From Nymphaea colorata (Eukaryota > Streptophyta > Magnoliopsida > Nymphaeales > Nymphaeaceae), in assembly GCF_008831285.2 (NCBI RefSeq), contig NC_045140.1, positions 23,206,131 to 23,270,130 of the forward strand: a stretch of 64,000 bases of DNA. The letters are read 5' to 3'. This document shows, one piece after another, positions 42,249 through 53,600 of this stretch (its first letter is position 1; the number at the start of each line of letters is the position of its first letter). The notes beneath the pieces were generated by a model. The model worked only from the letters and a program-made list of their open reading frames with translations, searched no databases and was not told the DNA's origin. The position numbers and the translations under genes are program-made.

Positions 42249-44921
42249 GTGTGTGTGTGCAGAAGAACGACAACTTTTTCTGCGCTGTTTCATGGAACTG
42301 AAATTGGCATTAGCTGAAACTATAAGAGGACGGGGAATTTGGAAAGTGAATCGTGGAACCGTGTACTCTCTTCCTCCAAAATGCTGGGTTAAAAAATTCG
42401 ACGCTTCTGCCTGGAGCTAAAATTTCAGGGGACGCCGTCACCTTCCATTTGCGTTCTGTTTTACTCTTCAAATACATGTCATTGCTTCATCATGACCTCA
42501 CTAAAATGTTCCCCACAAGTGTTATGATGCCTGTCATAGACATGGACACCACAGATAAGTGGGCTGACTTTTCTTATGAAAAACTAGATGTCAACTTAAT
42601 CGCTCATGCTGTCGTATGTTATATCCTTTGTAAACATTAGATGTCAGATTCACCGCTCATGCAACTTCAGGGAAGTGTGTGAATTTTACAAGCAGAAACT
42701 TGCTGCTAGGGCTTAAAATTTGGGCCAAAGGAAGTTAACCCTTGATAGCTTGCTAGTCTCATTTTATTCATATGTATCATGCTTATGATATCGATATCAG
42801 AGTTTAGATGTATATCTACTACTTATTATCCATATGTACAATAATTAAACACTTACCGAGAGGTATCGAGATAGGAGAACTGTATTTGGTCAAACTGTAG
42901 CCCCATCTTGTACTCAGAACTGCATAAAAGAGTGGATGTTCGTGGTTGAGGACTGCCAAAACTCATATGGCATCACTGGAATAACCGCCTAGCCTAATCG
43001 TAATTCCTTTTCTTCAGTAACAATAGTTTGCTGACTTTTCTTGAGGGTGCTTTTTGTTTTCATCAATAATTTAGTGCAATCTCATGTACTTCATTATTAA
43101 GTAAACCTGTCTGACATGTATAGATTGCAATGCTTTAGCCGTGTTAACTCTACTTCATTTTGTAGTTCACGAAGCTGTTGGGGTAGTCAAATAACGGATA
43201 ATGGTCTGTACAAAATATCGTTGGCAAAATGTTGTAGCAGCCTGACGTCAATTTCCTTGTGGGGCATGGTGGCAATCACAGACAGAGGTGTGGTTCAGCT
43301 GGTAAGAAGTCCCCATCATGATTTCTTGTTTTTATCAGTATTTAGTGAGAGGAAACTGGCCCGTTATTCAATGACCATTTAAACCAGTTATCTTGCAAGC
43401 AAACGACTTGCAGATAGGATCGTTCAGATTTTCCACGTCTTATCTGTTTTATGATCCTGCTTTTAAATTCAGGATTCTGCATATCAGTTTCTGACTTGGA
43501 CAGGCTTCCTATATACAGTATGCCCGTAACCCAAAAGAATATGCTTTTCAATATAATCTTCAACCATTTCCAGCGGAAAACTAGTGAGCTGTTTTGTCTC
43601 CCATGTTAACAAAATAGAGATTTATATGAGCTTACGTGTACGTTCTACAAGTGAAAGAGCTATTAATTGGCACATACTAAACGTGCATACCAAAGCAAGT
43701 CCAGACTAAGAGCTATGGATGATATGATTTATATATTGGTATACTTCAATTCTTAGAGAAAAGTTTTTTTTTTTTTTCAACTTCATTAATTTCTCGTGTG
43801 TCCTTGTGCCACTTGCTTGGCCTCGTTCTGTGTTGCTAGAAATTCTTTTTGGCGGAGGCCTCACCTTAGATTTATCCTCTTGTCCTAATCATCTTCTGTT
43901 AAATCTGTTGTCTCTTTATCAAGTTCTAATACTTCTCTTTCTCCAATAGTTTTGAATTCTTTCTGGTATCTTTGATTCTTAGCGGTTGTTCTATCATGGG
44001 GTTGCAGGTGTTGAGGGCTGTTGCTTTGCGCCACCTTAATATCGGTGGCACATTTATCACAGATGAATCTTTGTTTGCAATTGCAGCTAGTTGCCCACAT
44101 TTGAAGGTAAATCAGTAGGGAATTTGTTAGTTCAACTAAGATTGTGTATAACATCTGATATTCATTAGTTTCATGTGAATAAGGGGAAAAGAGAAGACGG
44201 CCAGATTGCAATGTATTGCACGCCATACAGTTTTATAGTTTTAGTACACGCAAATCATTTTTGTAATCGTAAGCTACATGTATTCTGCATGAGAGGAACC
44301 CGGGTTAGCACAATTTCAAACCTCTTTGTGGCATTTTGTTTAAGGGTTCTGGAGGTCGGGGTTGTTCACCTTAAGAGTTCAAAGACCGTTGGTAGTTTAA
44401 CCACCATTTCTATGTCACTGCAGATCACTGTTGCAGGGAAGGGACCTATAGCCCAATTGTTATATCATATAAACTCTAAAAAATTGCTGGTGTCATGGAA
44501 TGAATACTTCTAGCAGGTACAAAATTCAGGTCGCGTCACACAGGATTTAGTGTAATAAACAATTTTGCGCCACATATGTACTGTGCATATATAATACTGA
44601 TCTGCCACACTCCTCATGAAGTCTCTGATTGATATTTAGTTTCTCTTTTTTCCGAGAATTTGATCGATGAAAATGAGTATTTTAAGGTAAACCGCATGCA
44701 TTTTTCAGGTTATCATTCTTTGGGGTTGTCGACATGTTACCGAAAATGGCCTCATTGCGCTTGTAAACAAATGTCATGAACTCGAATCTATAAACATTTG
44801 GGGAGTAAGTGTTTCAGTGGACTGCTACCTCAGTTTACTCTCCATCAGCCCTACTCTGCAAATAAAAGCTGGGAGGTTACGCCTCAACACCGCTACGCTT
44901 CCTCTTGTTCCAGCTGCTTGA
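41255..44921 (+). CDS. F-box protein with leucine-rich repeats, At5g67140-like
   Basis: Predicted 227-aa F-box protein, close to the 228 aa I recall for Arabidopsis At5g67140. Exons are 41255-41343, 41620-41766, 43166-43301, 44008-44106 and 44709-44921, GT-AG and frame-true. The F-box lies at about 7-45 (IDRLPVDILSHCFGF, then SGVCRKWREGV) and should bind SKP1 in an SCF ubiquitin ligase. Next is LSLAGWKMDDESTARMV, strongly shared with the plant orthologue. Then come degenerate LRR units marked by ITDNGL, ITDRGV, ITDESL and VTENGL, ending with a SISPTLQIKAGRLRLN tail. The substrate is unknown. For exon 2 I chose the acceptor at 41619 (gives ALVSGVCRKW) over one at 41630, because it keeps the family spacing. 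A TA microsatellite sits in intron 2. Confidence 0.9.
42193..42260. repeat. TA and TG microsatellite in F-box intron 2
   Basis: A long (TA)n run, broken once, passes into a short (TG)n run. It lies wholly inside intron 2 of the F-box gene; the Tyr-Ile frames across it are artefacts. Confidence 0.9.
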
Positions 44922-46687
44922 GAGAGTCGCCTCTTTCTCGAACCATTTGTATCATATCATACATCATTGTTCTTTTGGTTGCAATTAATTTGAATAAATT
45001 GTTTCACATTTGTGATTGTCAATGTAGAAACATGATATCTTCCACCAACTTTGTATGTGATGAATGTACAGTTTCAATTCGTGTATTTGACCTGAGTGAG
45101 AGAGAGCGAAGGGGGAAAGAGGAGGGCAACTGACAACCGCGTCCTAAAACCATTGAAAAACACCTTTCGGATCAACTCTCAACATCACTAAAAGAATAGC
45201 AACTACAAGAATCGCAATGCATCTGATACACGCCTACCGACCAATCAGCTATGTTACTCCTCTTTTGGTGAGACAGAGAGTGTGTGCCTTCAAGTTTGAA
45301 AGGGCGTTCTTAGTTTTATGTTCAAACATTAACTGCAAACACAAGAGTCAGTGGATCGACCTGTTGCCTAGGAATCCTCGGAACAGATCTTTTTCCCTGT
45401 TTCCTTTTTGAGTTAAAGCATGTGATTATGAAGTTGACTACTTTTCACATCTCGCCATACATGGTTGTTCCTACAATTATGGACGAAACTTGCTATTTAC
45501 ATCTGGACCATTTGTAGCAATAAAAATAATACTGTACTAGCAACACGCACTCTTAGTGACCCATAATAATTTCCAGTATCAAGCGAAACTAATAAGACGT
45601 AGAACTTTCACATGCTGAAGCTCAAGCATGGCTGGCAAGGCGTCCAACCGGATTGTTTACGTGAGGGGTAAAAATGGATTTACACTGAGTAGAAATCCAA
45701 TAGACTCCCACATTTTTAAAATCGCTCCTCTTCACAGAAGCTACTTGTGCGCGAGATTTTTCATATATCTTTTACACTAATGACCTACTTGTGACAAATC
45801 ACATATGCATAAAAGAATAGATCAATCTGGATGGATCTGCCTAGACACCAGGAAAAGTAGCAGCCGTTCTGAAACTTATCAGTTTCAGATGAGCAGGAGT
45901 ATTTTATGGGTTATTTGGCAGTAAAGACATCATAAAATCGTTCTGAATACTAGAATAGTGTTCTACAGTTTTATGAAACACTCATGAAATATTCTTGTGT
46001 CAAGCGATCCTTTCGAGGTCATTTGGCAGTAAGGACACTGTCAGTCTATCCCAAAAGATTGAGCTAGATTCATTGAACATTAGAAGCAAGTGAAATATTA
46101 CGGTACAAATCTTGAAGATTACCTTGGGATCCAGCAGAGTACTAACGAGGCATACCTGTGCAGCAGAAATCCAATAGTATTTGACAGATGACCACGAGAC
46201 CCAAGTCACCCGACAGACACATACCGCATGTGTTTGAGAAGCACCGCTACTGCCTTCAGGAAACTTACAAGAAAAGAAGTGTGCAAGTGCCCAGTGCCCA
46301 CGCAGAACTCATTAAAAGATGGGTTTCTCGTTAAAAACAGACATTCAAGACTACCCTTGGATCCAGCAGAGTACAAAGGAGGCCACACCTGTGCAGTAGA
46401 GAACCAAAAGTATTTGACAGATGACCATGAGACCCAAGTCACCCGACAGACACATACCGCATGGCTTGAGAAGCACCACTAGTGACTTGAGGAAATTTAC
46501 AAGAAAAGAAGTGTGCAAGTGCCTACGCAGAATTCATATAGTGATGTGGTTCTTGTTAAAAACAAACAAAAATGGTGGCCAGTCCACAAGACGAAACCAT
46601 TCATCTAAGTCAACCTAGCGTAGTCTATTTGAGAACAGAATGAGTGGGCTTTCACCTTGAATAGCTTCCCTTAACAGCTCGGATTGG
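44922..46687. other. Convergent intergenic DNA, F-box and PV42-like genes
   Basis: Two genes end facing each other 1.77 kb apart. The space holds both 3' UTRs and a 232-bp tandem duplication (46110-46575) nearer the PV42-like gene. No coding feature was recognised. Confidence 0.55.
46110..46575. repeat. 232-bp tandem duplication
   Basis: Two neighbouring copies (about 46110-46342 and 46343-46575) share GGATCCAGCAGAGTAC, TATTTGACAGATGACCA, CACCCGACAGACACATACC and AAGAAAAGAAGTGTGCAAGT in the same order at a step of 232-240 bp, with scattered differences. The minus-strand frames in both copies begin MTWVSWSSVKY, but I see no evidence that they are coding. Confidence 0.85.
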
Positions 46688-49009
46688 TTAAGAATCAGCA
46701 GACAGAAGAAAGGAACGAATCACTCTCAGCATGTCAGTGAGTGCCACCAGCCCAACCAGCAACCCCAGCTTATCCACAACCCAAACTCTATGAACATGGT
46801 GGTCAACTGCCAAGCTTATAACTTCCTTGAGGCTAGACTCAGCATAGCAGGTCACAAGCGGCCTCCATTTTGGGCTTGAAACAGTTTCAGCACCGCACCC
46901 AACTCTCGTACCCATTGGTACCTTTGCAGTAAATTCAATCACTGATAAAGATAACCATGACTGGAGCAGTGAGACAGGGCATCCCCGGAGATCAGTTGCA
47001 GAGAATGTTCCAATGAGTTTCATCCCTTTACCCTGAACAAAAGTTCGAAGCATAGCTACTAGGATCAGATTACAAACAACAAATGTATATGTCTATCTTA
47101 AACAAGTTTGGAACCAGAGTTGCAAAAATTAGATTAGAAGTTCAGAACAAAGATTTATTCCCTTATATTTCGAACAAAGGCTTTAATCTCTTACTCGTTC
47201 AAATATTGGAAACTGACGACTTGAATTTATGACCTAGCGAGCAAAAATAATCTATCCCATCCTAAAAAAAACTATGCAGCAATTGGTACTATCAAGAGAA
47301 AAGACAGGATTAATTTAGACTAGTAAACTTGCTACGGTTGTTAAGTTTCTTATTTCTAGATAGGAACAAAATATTCAGAAAAACGGACATTAGCAAATTA
47401 AGAGACGTTAAATTATTTAGAGATTGTCAATTGACCACGGGATAATCCCAGGTTTTTGGGATGAATGGCTCTCTATTCCATGTAAAGGCAAAAAGTCACC
47501 CAAACAGGCAATAATTGGACGACGGAATCAACTAAGTGAACAATGAAAGTATCAGTAAACAACTTAACAATAATAGCTCAGGACTCGGATCCAACTTCTT
47601 CCAAGATGAGAAAAATGGTAGGATGCGAAAGCAGAAAACATACATTTATTAGATCGGGTGCAGTATAAGTAGTCTTTGGAGCTTCAATGATAGGAACGGC
47701 GTTTAAAGAAGCACTCCTCATGCACTTAACAGCTTCCATGACCTTCATATGACCTGGTACAGCAAACACACTTTCCTGGATGGCCCCCAATTCCGTGATG
47801 CTAAGTGACATGATACCATCAATTTCAGTTCTATGATTGTCCAAGAAACTAAGCACGTCCATTTGAGTTAGCATCTGATAACCAGCTGATGACTCTGACA
47901 GTTCTACTCCAATTACTTCGTCTGTGCAACTAGTTAGTGGAACCAATGCCCTATGAATGCCTTTACTGAACGCTTCCATGCAGTCCATAACGCTGAACAA
48001 GGAAAATGCATCATAAGGTTGTCCATTAGCCCCTAATATACGTAATATGCTAAAAACTTCCGGAGTATAAACATCAAAATAGTTGCTCACAGGCCGAAAT
48101 TTGGATGTGAATCAGAAATCACCTCCTTTAACAACTCGACGATTAGCACTTCTTAAAAAAACCACAAAGGCCTCCAATTCTTATAGTGAACCGAAAAGAA
48201 GTAGACAAGAACAAAGAACTTGATTTCCGCAGTCCCACTACCACAAAGAAAAGCGAATGGCAAGAAAATCGCCTCCGCGCTGCCCTTCATCTTTGACAAG
48301 TAATTTCATAAGGGTGGGAAAAACTGAAACAGAAACTTAAATTTATTGACATTATGTTCGCGAAGAATATAAACACAGAAGGGTGAAGGTAGATGACTAC
48401 CTCATCGAGGACAGACTCCCATAATCACGGTTTATATCTAACGGAGGCGAACAGCATGAAAGGTAGACGTCCAACACATGAAAGTAAATGACTAAACAAC
48501 TCTGTTCTCACTGGATGCAAAATTGTCATAAATTTCTTGCATCCAAATGTAATCCCACAGAACTCCCGCTCCCGTAATCCAGCAAAACTGCCAGCATTCG
48601 AAAAAACGAATCAAAACCCTAACCTGGTATTGGGGTTGAATGTCCAGAGGCTGAGTCCCTCCAGGCAGTGGCCGATGACGGTCGACACCGGGACGGACAT
48701 CAGATCGGCGAGATGCTCCCCGTCGTGCTGGTCAGCGACATAGGCGAGGACGTCCAGCATGCTCACCATCCCGATGTATTGCTTACGCGCCTCCCCGGTG
48801 GCTCGGTCGTGCTCGATAATCATCGACCCCCCGGCGCCGATCCACTGCCCAGGCGGCGCCGCGACGGGGACGGCCACGACGCCGTTGGCCACCATGGCGT
48901 TAACAGTGTCCGTGAGCGACGCCGTGTAGGGGACCTCCACCAGCCGCCGCTTCACCGCCACGAGGTCCCTCACCGTCGCGCTCCTCACCTCCTTCGTTGC
49001 CTTCTGCAT
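46688..49009 (-). CDS. CBS-domain protein, SnRK1 gamma-like PV42 family
   Basis: Predicted 359-aa protein from exons 49009-48624, 47992-47644 and 47032-46688. It has four CBS motifs in two Bateman pairs. The first contains VPYTASLTDTVNAMVANGVV, the long insert PPGQWIGAGGSMIIEHDRAT and YIGMVSMLDVLAYV. The second has MEAFSKGIHRALVP and TQMDVLSFLDNH. The third has MKVMEAVKCMRSASLNAVPI and LIGTFSATDLRG. The fourth has SLKEVISLAVDHHVHRVWVV and GLVALTDMLRVI. The order and the GGSMI insert match PV42a/b, the SNF1-related kinase gamma-like group, thought to sense adenine nucleotides and linked to reproductive growth. ATG 49009 gives MQKATKEVRS, like PV42; an in-frame ATG at 49117 would add 36 residues. 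A second acceptor at 48085 also keeps the frame and would insert 31 residues. Confidence 0.88.
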
Positions 49010-49710
49010 CTTCCTCCCGTCCCTCTCTCTCCTCCACACTCTCCTGTGACTCTGGGCCTTGACGCCCGTCACATATACTTGTGTTGGTCCCACAACGGCC
49101 ACGCAGGGGGTTGGCATATTCCTTCGCTGAAACGGTGGAGAGCGCGGGAAGCGGCCGATTCCTCTCTCTCTCTAAAGTGATCGCTAGAAATCGTTTGTTT
49201 CCGGCTTCTGTTAGCACTTCTCCCATCCTTTTCATCTGCTGACAACCATGGCAATAACAAGTTCGTTCGTAACCAAAATCAAACGTCCAAAAATAATTGC
49301 AGTCGCAGCAATTGATTTTGGAGCAACTAACACCCATTGGAACGTCAATAATACATGTGAATTGCCAGTGTCCATGCTACCAATACGAGGGTACATCAGC
49401 CCTTCAACGAAAAATGCAAAAACTAACAGTCCTAATGTCGCTTAATATGGGGTCGATTTAGGCATTTGTACTAATCGATTCAGCCTGATTATTAGAAAAT
49501 ATTTTAACTTTTCAAAATTAAATTTTAATCTTATTACTAATACGACCCAATACAGTCCAAATGCACACCGGCAGTATGTATATTGGAAGTTAAACTTTTT
49601 GACACGGAATGAGAAATGATACTTAAAATATTGTGCAAATGCCATGAACTCCACAATTTCCCGATGTATGCCTGCCATAAACTATGCAGCAATTCAGAAC
49701 GCCTTCTTTC

Positions 49711-49753
<43 letters not shown>

Positions 49754-50649
49754 CGACTCTCCCCTTCTCTCTCTCTCTCTCTCTCTCCGACTCTCCCCTT
49801 CTCTCTCTCTCTCTCTCTCCGACTCTCCCCTTCTCTCTCTCTCTGAGACGCGGTGACCATTGAAGGTTGGAACTCGGTTACCTTTATATCGGGTAGCTCC
49901 GTGAAGGAGGTTTCTGTTTCCCTCCTCTTTTGGGGGATTTCATTTCTCACATCGGCCGGCAACTGCAGGCCGATGCACACGGGCTGCCTACAGCCCCTAT
50001 CTCGTTTTTTCATCTCTCGTAGGCAAATCAAATACCTGATCGACCCCCCACCATTTAAATTAAGCTTGACATTCCTTCAAATTTGTTATCAGTTTATCTA
50101 CCTTCGAAAACCATTCAGATTCTTTTTGCCCATCATTTTTTGACAGTCCTTGTGTACCTACTCCAATGCTTTAAATTTCTGTTGCAGTTTTGATACTGAA
50201 CCAGACATCGTAGCTTAGGCTATTTGGGACTTTTGGAGTTCATTTACCATCCCCTGAAATTCCTCGTTTTCTTTGTTCAAAATGAACTAATTTATGTTCC
50301 ACCTCCATTTAAGAGTTTCCTTAGCCGAAACAAGGTCCCTCAAACCAGCACTCTCTTCATCCCTATTCACGGTCAAACTCTCAATCATGGATTTAGCCTC
50401 CTGGAATTCGGCTGCAATGTCTTCATAGCCAACCGGTGATTCAGACTCTCCTTAATTCCCTGAAATTTCTGTGGCTTTCTTCGTAAGCAAGTGTTTGATG
50501 ATACATCTGCTGTCTCAATTCATATCACCCAGCATTCATGTTTGGGAGCCATATCATTTTACAGGGATGGTTACGTAACAGCCAGCTTCAGTCCCAACAT
50601 CTACAGAGATGTTTATATACAAAAGCGCAATTTTAGTATGAAGCAGTAA
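49010..50649. other. Intergenic DNA, PV42-like promoter and BRIZ 3' region
   Basis: Both flanking genes are on the minus strand, so this holds the PV42-like promoter (right of 49009) and the BRIZ 3' UTR (left of 50650). It contains a CT minisatellite at 49714-49844. A minus-strand frame of 145 codons at 48900-49337 overlaps the PV42-like first exon in another frame and has no domain I know. Confidence 0.5.
49714..49844. repeat. CT microsatellite grown into a minisatellite
   Basis: A (CT)n tract is interrupted three times by CGACTCTCCCCTT (starting 49754, 49788 and 49820), steps of 34 and 32 bp. The interruption unit has been copied along with the CT runs, so this is a higher-order repeat, not a plain microsatellite. 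Confidence 0.9.
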
Positions 50650-53600
50650 TTAAGACCGCCTTTTGTTCATCTTGGTTGAGCGCTTAGTAGTAGCTGATGA
50701 TGAATGTCGTTGAACTGCTAGAACCGTGCCACCTTTTATGTCATCTGAGTTGGGCATCTTCTCCAGTGTTTTTTGAGCCTCAATATAAACCACGATATCG
50801 CGGACCTGCCACCACACCAGTAAAAACATTAGAGATAATTCCTCCTTAAGATACAGCACCTGGAGCATTTAGACACAATTGTATAGACTAGGGACTTGCC
50901 TGTTCTTCCAAATCCATTATCTTCTCATCTCTTGACCTTATTGACAATTTCTCTCTGCATAATTATTCAAGAATACTCATCAAGTCGCTATGGATGAGGA
51001 TGGTTGTGCAGCTGAAAGCAGTTCATCAACTGAACTAAACTTGATTAACTATAGGCTACTTAACCAAAAAAGCTACCGAAAAGGCAAAAAAAAAAGTTCA
51101 AACAAGAAAATTACGACACCAAAGAAACTTCAGAACTAAAGGAGTTTGGAGTTGTTAGGCAGTTATGGAGCATCATTTGTGATTTTCATTAAGGGATGAG
51201 GTATTGATTGAGCCACCTGATTCAATTATGCCAATATTAATCACTACCCTCGGAATCATGGCTTTTATCTATAGTAACAATTATATCTCCTGACACAGGA
51301 TATTTGAGATTTTTGCCTATAAGAGTTTGTCCTTTAAATACCAATATGTTGGGATTAATTACTAATCTCAATCTGATAAAGACCGACATTTATCAGGAAC
51401 TAGTTGGAACTAATTACTCGGATACAGTTCCACTTATCTAGCAGAAACGTAGAAACAGAACAACGAATTCAGCAGCACATTACCTTTCTTCAGCTTCCTG
51501 AATTTTCTTTTTCCAAAGCTCTTGATTTTTCATAAGGTTCTCATTAACCTGAGGGCAGAAAACGCATACAGGATGTGAACGAATGGCTAAAGCATCTAGA
51601 AGAGACGAGTGTACATTCACAAAACACAAGTAGAGAACTTAATCTGAGCCTGTCACCATGACAACACTTACATCTGAAACAGCCTTTTTATCCTCAAGAC
51701 ATTTTTCATATTCAAGTTGTACTCTTTGCAATTCCAAACTCACAGCTTTCTCTACTGCTTCAGAAATGGTCTTCTCTCTGTGCTCCTTAGCCTCCGCAAC
51801 TAGTGACTCATAGTACTACTAATCCAGAAACAGAATAACCCACATGAATAAATACCAAACAGATCTTTCTCATGGTACATAAAAGAACTACATGAGAAGC
51901 TAAAAGTCCTGATCTAATGAGGTTTCACAGTTGACAGAAAGTATACTTGTTCTCCCTGTGTACAAAGTACAAACACAGTGTTTTATATGACTATCAACCT
52001 TAGAATAGGATGATATAGGGCTGGTTATTCCCTACTCTAATAAGTTCCCTTTGTTTCTAAGCGAAGAAACAGAAAGATTTGATACTCAGTCCAGAAAAAG
52101 CGTCCTGAATTTTCCAACCAAACCAGAGCTTCCAGCAACAGACACATGTGCACATACAAAAGTAACCAGTAAATCCATTGCCGATTAAACAGAAAATGAC
52201 TCATCGAAAACAACGATGGATTAGTGGTCCCTCCATGATAAGCTTCATGATTCAGTCAGAAAGCGCTTTTCATTAAAAATATAACATGTGATTGGTTATA
52301 CCAAAGTAGTATGCTGCCTCAAAAATATGACATGATTGACATCCCTTATTCCTTGAAACAAATTCAAATTACAAAAAATAATATTTCAAACATATATGGC
52401 TGCAGCAGTTTAATAAAAGAATAATAAGACCACATCACATGTTCATTAGGTTGGTATCGAATAAAGAATTATACTTGTCTTTGATTCTCAAGTTGGCTTG
52501 CCAATAAGCGGTTGTACTCATCGACAATCTGCAGTTGTGAAACATAGAGGCCATCATCCATCAAACAGTTAATTAAAGAGACTTGGTCAAAACGAAAGTA
52601 CACCACTTAATAGTATAGCAATTAGAGCCTGAAAAACAAAAAAAATCATTACTGCTTCAACTTTACTGATAAAAAGTGCTCTGCTAATTCCAGAATCTTC
52701 AGTGCAAGCACAATCTCCCCAATCATCATTAACAGCTCCACAAGAGGAATTAAGCTCAACCAATTTGCCATCACTTTTTGACTGAATGAGTCGGTGAACA
52801 TAGCTGTCGCCAACATAATCCCAAACACGTTGATTCTCCAAATCAAGTGAGTAGCTGTGGTGTGTATCCTTCCAATGCCTAATGGCATGACCTTCTTTAT
52901 ACCTGAAAGAAAATTGCAACATTGGTAAAAAGACCACTATCTGAATGGGGAAGCCAGAACCTAAAAAACCACTACATTTTCAAGCAGAGATATTCAAAAC
53001 AAATAGATTGGATCCATTTAGTTATTTCCATTTACCTATTAGATATGGACTTTTTTGTTATCAGCTTTGAATATTGTTTTTTAATTATGAATCCGAGATC
53101 CTTTTTTTTGTGGCAGCAGCCCTATTTAAAGGGCAAGTTTGTTTATTTTGAGATGAGTGAAGTTGATTAAGAAAACCCTAATTTCCTTTTGGTTAATTTC
53201 TTCCTGTTACAGATCTTATTTTTCTTTTGTGCAAGTTGTGTTTTATTTTTTGTTTTATTGTTCTTCTGCTGGAATTAGAGTGAGGACCTCCAATCACTGC
53301 ATCACATTAACACTTTAAGAAGTAGTATGAAATTTTCACCTACCTTCCACAGCCAACAAAGCCACATATAACACAAATCCATAAGTTCTCTGACGTTTCA
53401 CAGACAGAACATGTGGACCTTTCATTCTCTACTTGACAAAAATGGCAGACCTGAAAAGACAACCAAGTGACTTATTTAACTATTTATGCTGTGAATATTT
53501 GCTTTGCAAGTTGACGTTGCTGTCAGTCTGAATCACTAAACAGGCAATGCTTTAACAAAGACTAAAAAGAACACATTAGTGTCCTCCAGACGTTTCTCAA

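Noticed and set aside
42109-42420. 103-codon frame inside the F-box gene
   Set aside because: It lies in intron 2 and crosses the TA microsatellite.
48668-49180. 170-codon plus-strand frame
   Set aside because: Antisense shadow of the GC-rich first exon of the PV42-like gene.
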